A stretch of DNA of 64,000 nt from Pomphorhynchus laevis (taxonomy: Eukaryota > Acanthocephala > Palaeacanthocephala > Echinorhynchida > Pomphorhynchidae): contig WNNJ02001361.1 in NCBI GenBank assembly GCA_012934845.2, positions 62,001 through 126,000 on the forward strand. Reading direction: 5' to 3'. Under the pieces are notes generated by a model, which saw nothing but the letters and a program-made list of their open reading frames with translations, was not told the origin of the DNA and made no database searches. Below are positions 1 through 10,680 of this stretch, one piece after another. Position numbers and translations under genes: made by a program. Positions within the stretch are counted from its first letter, which is position 1. Every line of letters starts with the position of its first letter.

Positions 1-579
1 CTACCTTATTCACTTATTTTTCAATATATTTACATATATTAATCTTATTTGTTGTCAAATATAAATATATTTGACATAATTGAGAGAAAAGGCGGTAATT
101 CAATTCACAATTGAAAAGTAGATTATTAAAAATAAACTTAAGATGCTAAGAAGCATATTATTGGATAAATAGTAAATTATTCACTTTATGTTAGAATAAT
201 ATATTACTTAAGAAAAAACAGATGTTGTGTAATATAAAAAAGAAGGGATTAATCATTATATATTATATATTAATTGAAGCATAAAAGTTTTTTGATGATA
301 ATTCCACCATAAAGATTATTCCTGTGTAACAACAAATTATATTTGTAACAACAAATTATATTTTATATATTTGTACACTTAAAAGTGTCCCTGATAAACA
401 GCATTTCTATTAAAAGGAATTTAGTGCCTGATGCGTGGTTAAACTGCAATACGCACTGCCATACACAGAGCTTATGCTAAATTCCATCCGATGATTCAGA
501 TTAAGGGTAGTTCTGTTTTTCGAGCTTTAGACATTGTTTAAGCGGGTGTTAAGGTGCCTATGGGTGATTATTGAAGTCA
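1..579. other. AT-rich non-coding DNA
   Basis: No exon, RNA gene or known repeat is recognised in most of this stretch. From about 420 it becomes less AT-rich, and that block runs to about 760 and contains the hammerhead at 580-619. A short segment near 430-455 has a weak resemblance to a tRNA-type A box, but no matching B box follows at the right distance. The block may be the body of a small ribozyme-carrying repeat. Confidence 0.4.
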
Positions 580-619
580 CGGTACTGATGAGCTCCGTTA
601 GAGCGAAACGCGTCTACCG
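580..619 (+). ncRNA. Type I minimal hammerhead ribozyme
   Basis: All conserved core boxes of a hammerhead self-cleaving RNA are present in order. Helix I is CGGTA (580-584) with TACCG (615-619). The box CTGATGA is at 585-591. Helix II is GCTC (592-595) with GAGC (601-604), closed by a five-base loop. The box GAAAC is at 605-609. Helix III has only two base pairs with a GC loop, followed by the cleavage triplet GTC at 612-614, so cleavage would fall after 614. Very short helix III is known in the schistosome Sm-alpha and retrozyme-type ribozymes, which often act as dimers. The ribozyme lies in a less AT-rich block (about 420-760), probably a SINE or retrozyme-like repeat. No core base is missing, so activity is plausible. 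Confidence 0.85.
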
Positions 620-1405
620 CTGTTGAAGTTTGCCGTCACACATAGGATGACTGAGCTTACGTAGCGACTTTGAATATTGCAACAATAATTCGGTTCTATT
701 TCTTGGTGTGATGAAGATATAGAATGCTGCTTGGTGTTTATGCATCTTCAGGGGGAAACATATATATGGTAAAATAATTTAATTGTATTTATTTGTATTA
801 ATCCATTCTTAAATAACTTTTTTATAGAATACAGTTAAAAGTTATTATAAAACTCGAATTATTTTATAACAAATTGCCATATTATATAATATTTACTGTA
901 AAATTAATATATTAATTATTAAAAATGTCCGTAACAAATAAACATTATTATAAGTTATTAAAAAATAATTATTGTTAAGTATCATACATATACTGACGAA
1001 ATATATAAATTTTCATCTAAAATTGATGTAAAAGCACTGAAAAACACTTCATATATTGCAAAATGCTATTATTGTATTTCTAGTACAAAGATATTAACAT
1101 CAAGTAACTACTCCCTACCGTCAACATAATGATCACTTAAAACTGAATTTCTATTGCCTTTGCTGTTTTGTCTCAACTCTACAATAAATGCGTAATCAGA
1201 CGTAAATTTATTAATTTGCTGACCATTTTGGGTAATTAGTTTTACTTATAATTGTCGTGATATATTTAAATTGTCAGAATTATATCTACATGATTTTATT
1301 ACAATATAAAACATTTGTTTGACATTTTGAATTTTTTAATTTAATTTTTATATATTTACAACTGAAAGTGTTCATATATTTATTAAATTCAATATATTTT
1401 CACAG
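620..1405. other. AT-rich non-coding DNA upstream of first TRF2-like exon
   Basis: Up to about 760 this is the rest of the ribozyme-bearing block. The remainder is AT-rich with no recognised exon. The start codon of the TRF2-like gene must lie here or outside the window, but I could not place it. Confidence 0.4.
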
Positions 1406-1543
1406 GACATCAGTAACAGACTAATATCGTACTTGCCAATGGCAATTAATAATGTAGTCGCTAGTTTTAGCATAGGCAATTCGATGAATTTTGAAATAAT
1501 ATCCAACAAAATATCCAATGTTCAAAGTTATGAGCGCTATCAG
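1406..1543 (+). CDS. TBP-related factor (TRF2/TBPL1-like), exon a (partial gene)
   Basis: This exon reads open in phase 0 between a 3' splice site (cacag before 1406) and a 5' splice site (cag|gtatta at 1543/1544). It encodes the first strand and helix of the TBP saddle: YLPMAINNVVASFSIG aligns with the TBP and TRF2 segment around VVNVVATVNLG or ITNVVCVFRTR, followed by a stretch equivalent to the IALHARN...Y helix. TBP-related factor 2 binds general transcription factors (TFIIA, TFIIB) and drives TATA-less promoters in the nucleus. The start codon is upstream and was not found, because the exon begins inside the protein. The sequence is divergent, so the family assignment relies on the whole set of exons, especially those at 16425-16900. 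Alternative: a degraded paralog. Confidence 0.72.
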
Positions 1544-1851
1544 GTATTAAAAGTATATATCATTTATTGTAAGCTTGCCTATTTAATCTATACGGTTTTA
1601 TGCTTTTCAGATATTGATAAATTAAATCAATTTCAAATAAATATAATTTCGACTTCATGATTAGTAAATTAATTAACTCAAATGATCAATATAGATATCT
1701 AGATTACCTAGATTATCGAGAACAAATTTAATAAGTAATTAAACAAAACACTTTACAATATTCAAGTAACCAACAAATTATAAAATCTATATTTTAATAT
1801 TGAAAAGGGTTATTTTCCTAAATAGTTAATCAAATGCTTACATTCTCATAG

Positions 1852-1935
1852 ATATTAACTCGTAGAAAGTATATGATATGTCGGTATGTTTTTGCCTCTG
1901 CTGCTATGTTAGTTTCAGGAATAGGACAGGAATCT
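1852..1935 (+). CDS. TBP-related factor, exon b (3' boundary uncertain)
   Basis: After a 308-nt intron (1544-1851) a 3' splice site, ctcatag, opens this exon in phase 0. It encodes ILTRRK...YVFASAAMLVSG, which aligns residue by residue with the TBP stretch VIMRIREPK...LIFASGKMVCTG. Phe-Ala-Ser and the Met-x-x-Ser/Thr-Gly turn are conserved. The natural end should be just after the glycine turn. The nearest GT (gttgat, from 1936) is a poor donor, and its phase does not match the next recognised exon at 16425. So either a small exon is missing, the donor is unusual, or the gene is damaged here. The reading frame stays open to about 1984. Confidence 0.6.
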
Positions 1936-2229
1936 GTTGATGGACTATTTCCAGTTTTTCTTGTGAATACTACATATTTGATTTAACATAATGTATCTTA
2001 TATATTAAAATTAATATTGTCATATGACAAATAGAATATAAATTTTATGATAAAATTAATATAGTATTAAGCAAAAGGGACTGAGTAAATGTTTATGCAA
2101 CGAATTAAAAACAACAAATTACCCTACTATTTTATCAGTGACATTTTCTATTCAAACATAAAATAAAATGCATATTACATCACTCTTAGATATATTTATT
2201 TAACAATAATAGTGTTTCCAGCCTTACAT

Positions 2230-2480
2230 CTAGTGTGGTTTGCGTAAGCAGTGGATTCACCGGACAGCACGTGTGTTATCACTCTTTCCATCATCAGCTT
2301 ATTAAGGTTGCTGAACAAACAACACGCGCTTACTCAACTGTAACCAAAGCACGAGTATAAGCTCTAACGCCGATGCTAAAATACGTCACTCCACATATAG
2401 TGGCTATATGAATACAACTAATGGTTACGTTGTAAATACGAACGAATCAGCTTTACTTTTTTATATTACACACGAACGAT
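2230..2480. other. Less AT-rich unrecognised segment
   Basis: This segment is clearly less AT-rich than its surroundings and sits directly before a Penelope 3' fragment. No open frame, tRNA-like box or hammerhead core is seen in it. It may be a remnant of an unknown repeat. Confidence 0.25.
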
Positions 2481-2489
2481 GCACCCGTA

Positions 2490-2990
2490 CTAAAATTAGT
2501 GGTCATCAGGAGGAACTGCTATGATATCAGGTTACGGCCCCTATTCCTCGACCCAACATAACAGTGTGGCCAAATACATGCTAATGACGTATTCATCTAA
2601 TGAAATTTGATCATCTAATATCTTATTATAATACAAAGTATATTATTTATTATCCATCCATAAATGTTTTTCACTTAATAGTTAAAATTTATTTTTAATA
2701 ATATCTTGTTAATTATATATATTTTGTTATTTGCTGTTTGATTTTATTTTTATAGTAAACTAGTTACTATAAAATTAAATTAGAATTATCATTTAAATGA
2801 TATAGATGATTTTGAAGAATGCCAATATCATTACATATTATGGCAATTCTTAAAATTTTATTATTTAATGTATTTAATTTAGTATTATATAGTATATATG
2901 AATGGTCATGCAAAAATATGTTTCTTGTAAATTTAGATATGCCAATATAAAATATTGGCAATATAAATATTGTCAATATTACAATATAAA
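2490..2990 (-). mobile_element. Penelope-like element 3' fragment (permuted family)
   Basis: On the minus strand this matches the end of the reverse transcriptase ORF and the 3' untranslated region of the permuted Penelope elements at 9895-15340 and 23525-28215. The C-terminal peptide LNTLNNKILRIAIICND and the 3' UTR block around 2505-2600 recur in those copies. It is a fragment truncated at its 5' side and not functional. Confidence 0.7.
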
Positions 2991-2999
2991 CCTACCATA

Positions 3000-4700
3000 T
3001 GTTTATATTTTAATGATTAAAGAAGATGAACTTTTGTCTTTAAAAATGCGATATACTCGACATTTAAGAAATAAATATGTATCGCATTTTAAATATATCC
3101 AAAATATACTGACTACATCTAATATGCGAAATGCAAATTGTTACGTAACAAGTAAAGATGTTTTCGAGTTCACTACCTTTGACTTACAAGCATTTAGTAT
3201 TAGCTTGTAAAAGCATTTTGTATTAGCTTGTAAAAATTAACTTGAAATACTAAATTAGTTAAAACGAATTCCTGCATATAATTGTTTACCGTTGAATTGT
3301 ATGACTATAATTATACGATCTAAATTTTATATATACTTTTATCTCTTATTGAGTTAATAATAAATGCTTTCAGTAAAACTGTTTGCATGTTTCCATTTAG
3401 CTTAATATAATACGATTAAGAAAGCCTCCTTGCTCTGCGTGTATTCGTTCTTCTGGACAAGTCATCTGCGGTGGCAGTAATAGGTTTGTTGATGGTCTTT
3501 ATAGCCAGTATTATATATAGCTTATGAATTTTTAAATTTATTGCATATTTTAACATAATAAGTCGGTAAAGTTTTTAACTAACACACGCTATTATAACTT
3601 TACTAAATTTTTATCTACACTTCAACAACTATGAACAAATATAAAAAAATATATCAATGTATGATAAAGCACTTTGCAAAGCACTTTTATTAATTCTACA
3701 ACATAGTCTGCATTTTTGTAGACCAAAAATAAACAAGTAGATTTAAACCGGAATAAAACATTATATAACGAGAACAAGCAATTTTGAATTCAGTGTACAT
3801 TGATCTTAATGGGTGATAAACATATCACAGCTTAAAACAACATATTTAATACGGTTATAGGCAAACTTGAATTAAGAATAGTGAAATATAAATAACAAAA
3901 ACATATATCTAAAGTGATAATTAAGAAATCCGATCATGAAAATATTCGCTTGTTTATATTGCTTTTTTACAATATTGTCAGATTTGGACATGTATTTCGC
4001 ATTATATATACTATATATTAAATATATATTATATATAACATATATAATATATAATATATTATATATAATATATCTCTGATATATTATATAAGCTATCTCT
4101 GCCTGTAGATTCGATCATATATTTCTTTTTATAGAAATATACAAGCAATTTAATTTAATGTTCAATTACTGGTATTTTTCTCTCTCTATATAGTGTTATA
4201 AAGACATTTATAAATTATATAAATTTCCAAGACCATGTTTTTGTATTTAACGTTTCATAACTTGTAGCCTTATTGTAACCTTACCAATCTTATTGTGAGC
4301 TTAGCAATAAGGAATAATCTTCCCTATATGATAGTAACCTTAGATAAATAACATTTAATCTTTAGTTGTGTAACATCTAACCTTATTTAGGAGCTGTCCT
4401 AATGTAAAATATAAATTTGTTTATGAACAGATTTATTTAACCGTTGGATTCCAATTAAACTGTTTTCGACTGCCTTTACATGAACTAGGTAGGAAATTAA
4501 CTTTTCGACTATCTTGAAACTTTAATAATAAAGAAAAATAATTATAAACTAAGGTTTTTGAGTAAAAACCTTATTTGCTATTAGTGATCTGAAACTACAA
4601 CGTTAAAAACGAGTCTTGGTTATAAAATTCTTACAATTCAGAAAATAACAGTCTTCTGAAATATACTTAAAGTGACTTACAAATGAAGTCAACCTCTCAA
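3000..4700. other. AT-rich DNA without recognised genes
   Basis: A frame stays open to 3210 on the + strand, but part of it runs out of the Penelope fragment, and the rest contains an inverted AT motif (aaatgcgata near 3044 and its partner near 3080). I do not support it as a gene. A self-complementary TA-rich tract lies at about 4008-4085. Nothing else is recognised. Confidence 0.4.
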
Positions 4701-4710
4701 TAAACGGCAT

Positions 4711-7700
4711 ATGAAGTGTGTGGGAAGCTTTACTAATACCGACGTATGCATTTCAGCCTGCTGTTCTATTTGCAACGGAACTTTTCGGCTCACCAGAGAT
4801 GGTTTATTAAGGGTGCACGGTCCAATTGATATGCGTGGCTTGGGTTCCGGACAGCTTCCGACTGCTCCCACGTCGTTGACCTCATTGCCCTCTACTCTAC
4901 CCAGTCTAACGACAGTTGAGAACAACTATGTGTATTCAACCAATATTCACAGTGGCGACAATGACGTCATGGATCCAATCGTTCTTCTGCGTAAAGTTTG
5001 GCAAATGCCCACTACCACAATCAAGCGAATACCTTGGAACTTAAGACGCCAAGCCTCTGAGTTGTTGTCTGGTTTGATCAACAAAGCCCTCTGCTCACGG
5101 ACTGTTTACGATTGGGCGCTTCTGCTATGCTTCCCCAAATTATGCCTGTGCTCATCAACAGGACAGATTAAGGGTCGAGCTCCCATCGGATCTAGAATTG
5201 GCCAACGACTGGAATGGTTTGCTGATGGAAAGATGAATGAGTGTTTGAGTGATCTGCTGAATCAGAGTAAGTCCTTATATTCTCGAAACTCTTCATCCGT
5301 CAATCGCCTCTGCACAGAGGTTATCGAACTTGTAAGGGGCGGAAACTACAGGAAAGCCATGCGACGACTCACCTCAGATGGGATTTGTGAAACATCTAAT
5401 GTTACGCGAGAGGCTTTAATGGCGTTGCATCCCAACGGCCGTGAACATTAATAGGTACATTCTCCGCCTATTTGTTTGCCTTTATCAGTGGATTCGGATA
5501 CCGTTGAGGCTGCTATTCTTTCATTTTCCCCCGCAACGTCGCCTGGATGCCTGGGATTACGCGCAGAACATCTTCGTGATATGATGTTAGTTGATCACGG
5601 TGTCTTACTAAATAAGCTCACCCTTCTAGTTAACCACATGGTCGCTAGACTGGTACCTGTTGATTTCGAACAGTTCGTAGCGAGTGCTAATCTTTTAGCA
5701 CTAGAAAAGCCAGATGGAGAGATTCGTCCCATCGCCGTAGGAGAAACTTTGCGCCGCTTATGTTCGAAATGTGTATGCATTAAGCTCCGGCAGCGTTTTG
5801 CAGATACTCTTCTTCCTCACCAGCTTGGAGTTGCTTCCCCGAACGGTATGGAGCAGATCTTGCAACAGGTTAGACGGTTAGAAAATCTTCATCGGGAAGA
5901 TAAATACTGGATTTGGGTAAAACTAGATCTAAAAAACGCATTCAACAAAATTGATCGCATGTCTATCATTAATGTTGTAGACAAATATTACCCTAAATCT
6001 CGAATTGGGTTCGTTTGTGTTACGGCCAGAATTCCTGTCTATGGTTCGATCAATTGGAACCTCTTCAATCGGCGTACGGTGTTCAACAGGGCGATCCCCT
6101 CGGACATTTTCTATTTTGCCTGACAATTCAATCCATAATAGTTTTTATTAGTGGTGTCGATGGTATATTCTTCAATCAATGGTACTTGGATGATGGAATC
6201 ATGGCGGGTACTACAGCTGCTGTATCTGAATTTCTCCTCTTCATTTCAACGGCTTTTTCTGACATTGGAATGACAGTTAATTGGAAGAAGACTGAAGTCA
6301 TTGGGTTCGCAGAGTCGACAACTACAATCAAGGAAATATGTTCATGCGTGTCAAACATAAATTCAACTGGCGGTTTCTCTCTCCTCGGGGTTCCAGTAGG
6401 GTCGGAAGAGTTTTGCTCCGACTTTCAAATTGAAAATATTCTTCCGCCACTTTAAGCGCGATCTAGAAAGGCTGGAATTGCTGCCAGACCCGCAAATTGC
6501 CTTTACCTTATTGCGCTCATGTGCGTCCTCCAGCCACGTCAATCATATCATACGCACAGTTGATCCGGTTTTTGCCGAAGAGCTTTTTCGGTTGTTCGAT
6601 AGTTTGATCAGGGCTGCGTTTATCGCAATTACAGCAGTCCAAACTAACTTCAAGTCATGGCAACAAGCTTGCTTACCTCTGAAATTGGGGGGATTGGGTT
6701 TACGCAGTTGTAATTAGCACTCTGGACCGGCTTTCGTTGCCGGGGTTCATATGGTCGCAGATCGTTTGTCGCTTGGTCCTAACTCATTTCCTGGTTACGC
6801 AAACTCCATGGCATCTATTCAAGTATCTCCAGACGACAATGTGGATAAGCTGCGCAGTAGACAAGCTAATCGTTCGAAATTCATTAATGACCGAACCAGA
6901 TAAACCCTTATAATGGAATCAGACTCCTTTAATGCGTCGATACTTTTGGCAGTATCGTGCCCACACGCATGTTCATGGTTGCATGCTGTACCCAACAAGA
7001 TAACTGGTATGTGCTTGGCCCCAAATGAATTCTATGCTATACTACGCCTTTGGTTAGGCTTGCCAATTCATTGTGATGATTACCGATGTAGACGTTGCCT
7101 AAGACCTACAGATAGGTACGGTTACCACGCTTTAAGTTGTCAATTTGGTGAATTTACTGGCATCCTGTATGACGGTATTCGAGACACCATATTCCAAGCT
7201 GCTACCTCTGCTGGTATGAGAGTAGCCCGCGAAGTACCTCATCTTATCAGAAACTTACGCGAAAGGCCAGCGGACATTCTCTTTTATGGCGATCCCCCAC
7301 AAGCTGTAGATTTTGCGGTGACGAATCCACAACAAAATTCAGTCGTCAAAATGGCAGCACGCATCCCCGCATATGCAGCTAACAAATATGCGGTATCCGT
7401 TAAAGATAGGAAATATAGGCGCAAGATGGAGGACAGCGTTTATAGCTTCGCGGCAGCAGTGATCGAAACCTACGGAGGGTGGAACAGCACAGGGGAAAAA
7501 CTGATTCGGAAAATATACTGGTCCATGTTACAGCGAAACGGTGTTCCATACTCCAAGGCGGTATCACAGTTGTTTCAGCGAGCTTCAATAGCCCTCATGC
7601 GAGGTAACGCGAAAGCAATACTTAAGAGCTTGGACGATATTGAGCGACCTCTTCTGGAGAAGGAATTGGGACCATGTGATGATCCAGAAATGCGATTTTT

Positions 7701-7794
7701 CTCTAACGACGAACCGGTGATCATCATATCTTACGACTCTACTGATCTATCGGGCAGGACGATTCTGTTAGAGTTATGCCTCTTCATTCCGTAA
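4711..7794 (+). mobile_element. LINE with zinc finger, reverse transcriptase and restriction-like endonuclease (broken)
   Basis: The domain order is that of site-selective LINEs with a C-terminal nuclease (R2/NeSL/Hero-type architecture). An N-terminal CCHx finger (CSIC...RVHGP) is at about 4766-4830. Reverse transcriptase motifs run from 5700 to 6410: EKPDGEIRPIAVGETL, LDLKNAFN (motif A Asp), YGVQQGDPLG (motif B), YLDD (motif C) and LLGVPVG (motif E). A CCHC knuckle (CRRC...HALSC) lies at about 7087-7140. A PD-(D/E)xK-like segment follows, with RPADILFYG and VDFAVTNP at about 7261-7330. The element is dead: in-frame stops interrupt frame 1 at 5449-5454, 6715-6717 and 6901-6903, and the stretch from about 6015 to 6455 is read in another frame, which implies two compensating shifts. 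It is less AT-rich than its flanks. The exact clade is uncertain. Confidence 0.82.
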
Positions 7795-8051
7795 TGCCTC
7801 CAGCCTGCGAAGATACGATTTTCCCGTCAATCAAACGTCTTAATCTAATTGAAATGCCTTCATCCAGTCTGATATATGATGATCAAGAACAACATCTAGA
7901 GTCGATACAGACTTGTCAGAGAAATGATAATGGCATTGGAGCTGGGCTGAACATAGCCGCACCGTGCAGACGACACTCTTGCGAACGCATTCGATCTCCG
8001 GCGAGCTTTGGCTTCCCTACTTCAATTGGACGTCCGAATTTGACGAGTGGG
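7795..8051 (+). other. Junction between LINE and calreticulin copy
   Basis: These 257 bases separate the last recognisable LINE codon from the first calreticulin codon. Frame 3 is open through them into the calreticulin segment, but the peptide resembles neither a signal peptide nor a known LINE tail. It is probably LINE 3' sequence or the untranslated leader of the copied mRNA. Confidence 0.35.
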
Positions 8052-9282
8052 CTGGTCTATTTCAAAGATTCATTCGATGGCGATGGTCCGCTGAAAGAAT
8101 GGGTTATCCCTTCAAAGCCGGACAAGCCACAAGGCAAATTTGTAGTTGCCACAAAGAAGTACTCCAATGAATCAAAGTCTATCGGACTGAAAACAACTGA
8201 AAATTCCCGTTTTTATTGGATGTCTAAACGGTTTGCGACTCATGCCAGCACTGAGGATCACGATCTCATCGTACAATTTTCAATGGCATTCGAACAGGAT
8301 ATTGATTGCGGAGGCGCTTACGTGAAGCTTTTCGGTTCAGGAACCAGCTAGGAAACGCTTACAGACTCTACACCATATTACATCATGTTTGGTCCCGATA
8401 TCTGTGGTCTTCAGAAGCGAATCGTGCACGTTATCATAAATCACAATGGCACAACCTATAATTGTAAATTGAGCCCTAAATGCAATGACGACGTGTTCAT
8501 GCACGTTTACACGTTGCATCCCTATGCGTCTAATCGGTCATACGAAGTAAGGATCGACAACGAGTTCGTTCAAGCGGAAAATTTAACCGACGACTGGCCA
8601 ATTGTGCAACCCCGCGAAATCGCATACCCGTCTATGTCAAGCCGTCGGATTGGGATGACCTAGAGCGGATTGCTGATCCCAACGACAAAATTTCTGATAA
8701 TTGGGAGCTGCCTGAGCTCATAGAGGACATTGAAGCAACAAAACCAGATGATTGGGACGATGAAGCCGACGGTGACTGGTCCGCCTCAATGAAAATATAC
8801 CCAGCATACATGGGCAAATGGGTGCCTCGTACTATTGATAATCCCGACTACAGGGGACCCTAAATTGCAAAACAAATTCCCATACCGGAGTATGTCAAGG
8901 ATCATACGATATGAATATTCAAGGACATTGGTTTAATTGAGATCGACGTGTGGCAAGTCAAGTCAGGCACGATTTTTGGTGACTTCCTGATCACTAATGA
9001 TGTTGATTTGGCTAGACATGCGGCGAACGCCATAGTTGAGACGTCAAAGAAGGAGCGAACTGTCAAGAAAAAGATCGACGACAAAAAATGGACAAAATGC
9101 GTGCGTCGGGAAAGACCACAGTTGATAAGATTTCGGATGACGGCGATGACAAAAACTTTGAGGATATGAGTGATGTGGACACCATGGATTTCATTGATTC
9201 CGGACACGGTGGTTTTGGAAAGGCGACAAACCACGACGAGCATACGGGATCCTCAAGTGTGCATACAAACGAAGAGCTCTAA
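8052..9282 (+). pseudogene. Calreticulin retropseudogene (intronless, broken)
   Basis: Nearly all of mature calreticulin, the ER calcium-binding lectin chaperone, is readable without introns. The N domain starts at LVYFKDSF (8052) and has RFYW, IDCGGAYVKLF and MFGPDICG (8385-8408). The P domain shows repeated KPSDWDD and TKPDDWDDEADGDW. The C part has WVPRTIDNPDYRG, then DVWQVKSGTIFGDFLITND, then a charged tail ending in NEEL (9271-9279), a KDEL/HDEL-like ER retention signal. In-frame stops lie at 8349, 8861 and 8912, and frame shifts fall near 8628 (frame 3 to 2) and near 9088 in an A run (frame 2 to 1). Loss of introns plus several lesions suggests reverse-transcribed mRNA. No signal peptide and no poly(A) are visible. 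It follows the LINE in the same orientation, so LINE-driven capture is possible. Confidence 0.88.
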
Positions 9283-9894
9283 TCTTCAATGTCAAAAGAT
9301 TGTACTATGATTTGTATTTTTAATTGCGTTATTATGTAATAATATGACTATAATATGTAAATTTAGAAACTTAATTATAAACTTATAGTCAACTTTACAC
9401 CATGGAATACAATCATAAGTTTAGTTGAAATCCACACCAAACGTTAATTAATAAATTCAATTAATTTGAGTAAAAGATCATTTTAGCACATCTAAAATTC
9501 GAATTTAATATTTGATTCGACATTTGTGGATTTATCTATTACTATGTTCTGGCAAAATACACCTAATAAGCATTAGCACTAAAATTAAGACTGGATTTTT
9601 CGGTTTTAATTGGATGTTTTCTTAGTTCCATACTTGCTCGTATTCCTGCTGCTTCTGTCTACTTTAGACTTAAACAAGATAGTTTAAACTGATCTCTATG
9701 TATACGGTATTCATTGTTGTAAAATCAGGGAAATTGAAGTGTAGTCTTAAATATTTAGACTAAAAGTGCTTAATTTTTATGATTCTACGTTATTTATTTT
9801 GGTTCACAGCGTTCATGATGAAAATTACACATGTCCGGTTTTGTAGAGCACGAACATTGTGAAAAACATTGTCACAGAGATTTGTTTCAAATAA
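9283..9894. other. AT-rich DNA, nothing recognised
   Basis: No frame, repeat or RNA signal is recognised. The first part may be the 3' untranslated region of the calreticulin copy. Confidence 0.4.
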
Positions 9895-10164
9895 GTTCAG
9901 CAAACTGAGCCTACGTATTTAATATAATTATAAAAAATAATAATAAATAAATTAAAAAATAATATAAATAAATATAAATAAAAAATATAAATAAATAAAA
10001 ATAAATAAATAAAAATAAAAAATAAATAAAAATAAATAAATAAAATAATAATGCTAAATCAATAAATCAATATTTAAACATTAGATAATAAATAATTACA
10101 AATAATTGTTATAAGCTTTTATATAACTTATATCGAGTTAAAAAAATTAAAATAAAAGTCAATT

Positions 10165-10381
10165 TTTATAAATTGACTAATAAATAACAGACGCTTTATC
10201 AGAATAAAGATTAAAGGTAATTAGGAATGTTCATATCTCGATATATACCTTCTTTATCATTGATATTGGTTTTATTAAGAATAAGACTACATGGATAAAT
10301 TTGTTTGCTTATTGACCAATATAAATTGACTAATGAATATCAGACGCTTTATCAGAATAAAGATTAAAGGTAATTAGGAGG
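10165..10381 (-). repeat. Internal duplication in the 3' UTR of permuted Penelope copy 1
   Basis: A block of 3' UTR (10165-10228) recurs at 10320-10381. Between the two copies sits a piece of about 95 bp that matches the C-terminal reverse transcriptase coding region (compare 12695-12785 and 24120-24205). It looks like a template jump during reverse transcription or a later local duplication. Confidence 0.55.
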
Positions 10382-10680
10382 AACTGCTATGCTATCATGT
10401 ACCGGCTGCTAATTCCTCTACCCAACACAGCAGCGGGGCCAAACACATGCTAATGACGTATTTCTTCTGATGAAATTTGATTATATAGTATTATATTCTA
10501 ATACTAAGTATATTATTAATTATCTACAATAAAAAATTTTGCTAATTATTTTAAATTTATTTTTAATATTATTGTGTTATTTACATATTTTATTATTTTC
10601 TGTTTGATGATATTTTTATACTAACCTAGTTTAAAATATGCATCTATTAAATTATTTAAATGATTATGAAAGTTGAAAGT

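Noticed and set aside
2902-3210. 102-codon frame as a gene
   Set aside because: Its first part is antisense to a Penelope fragment and the rest contains an inverted AT motif. There are no splice sites or homology.
8052-9282. Functional calreticulin gene
   Set aside because: Stops and frame shifts interrupt it, and no signal peptide or introns are present.
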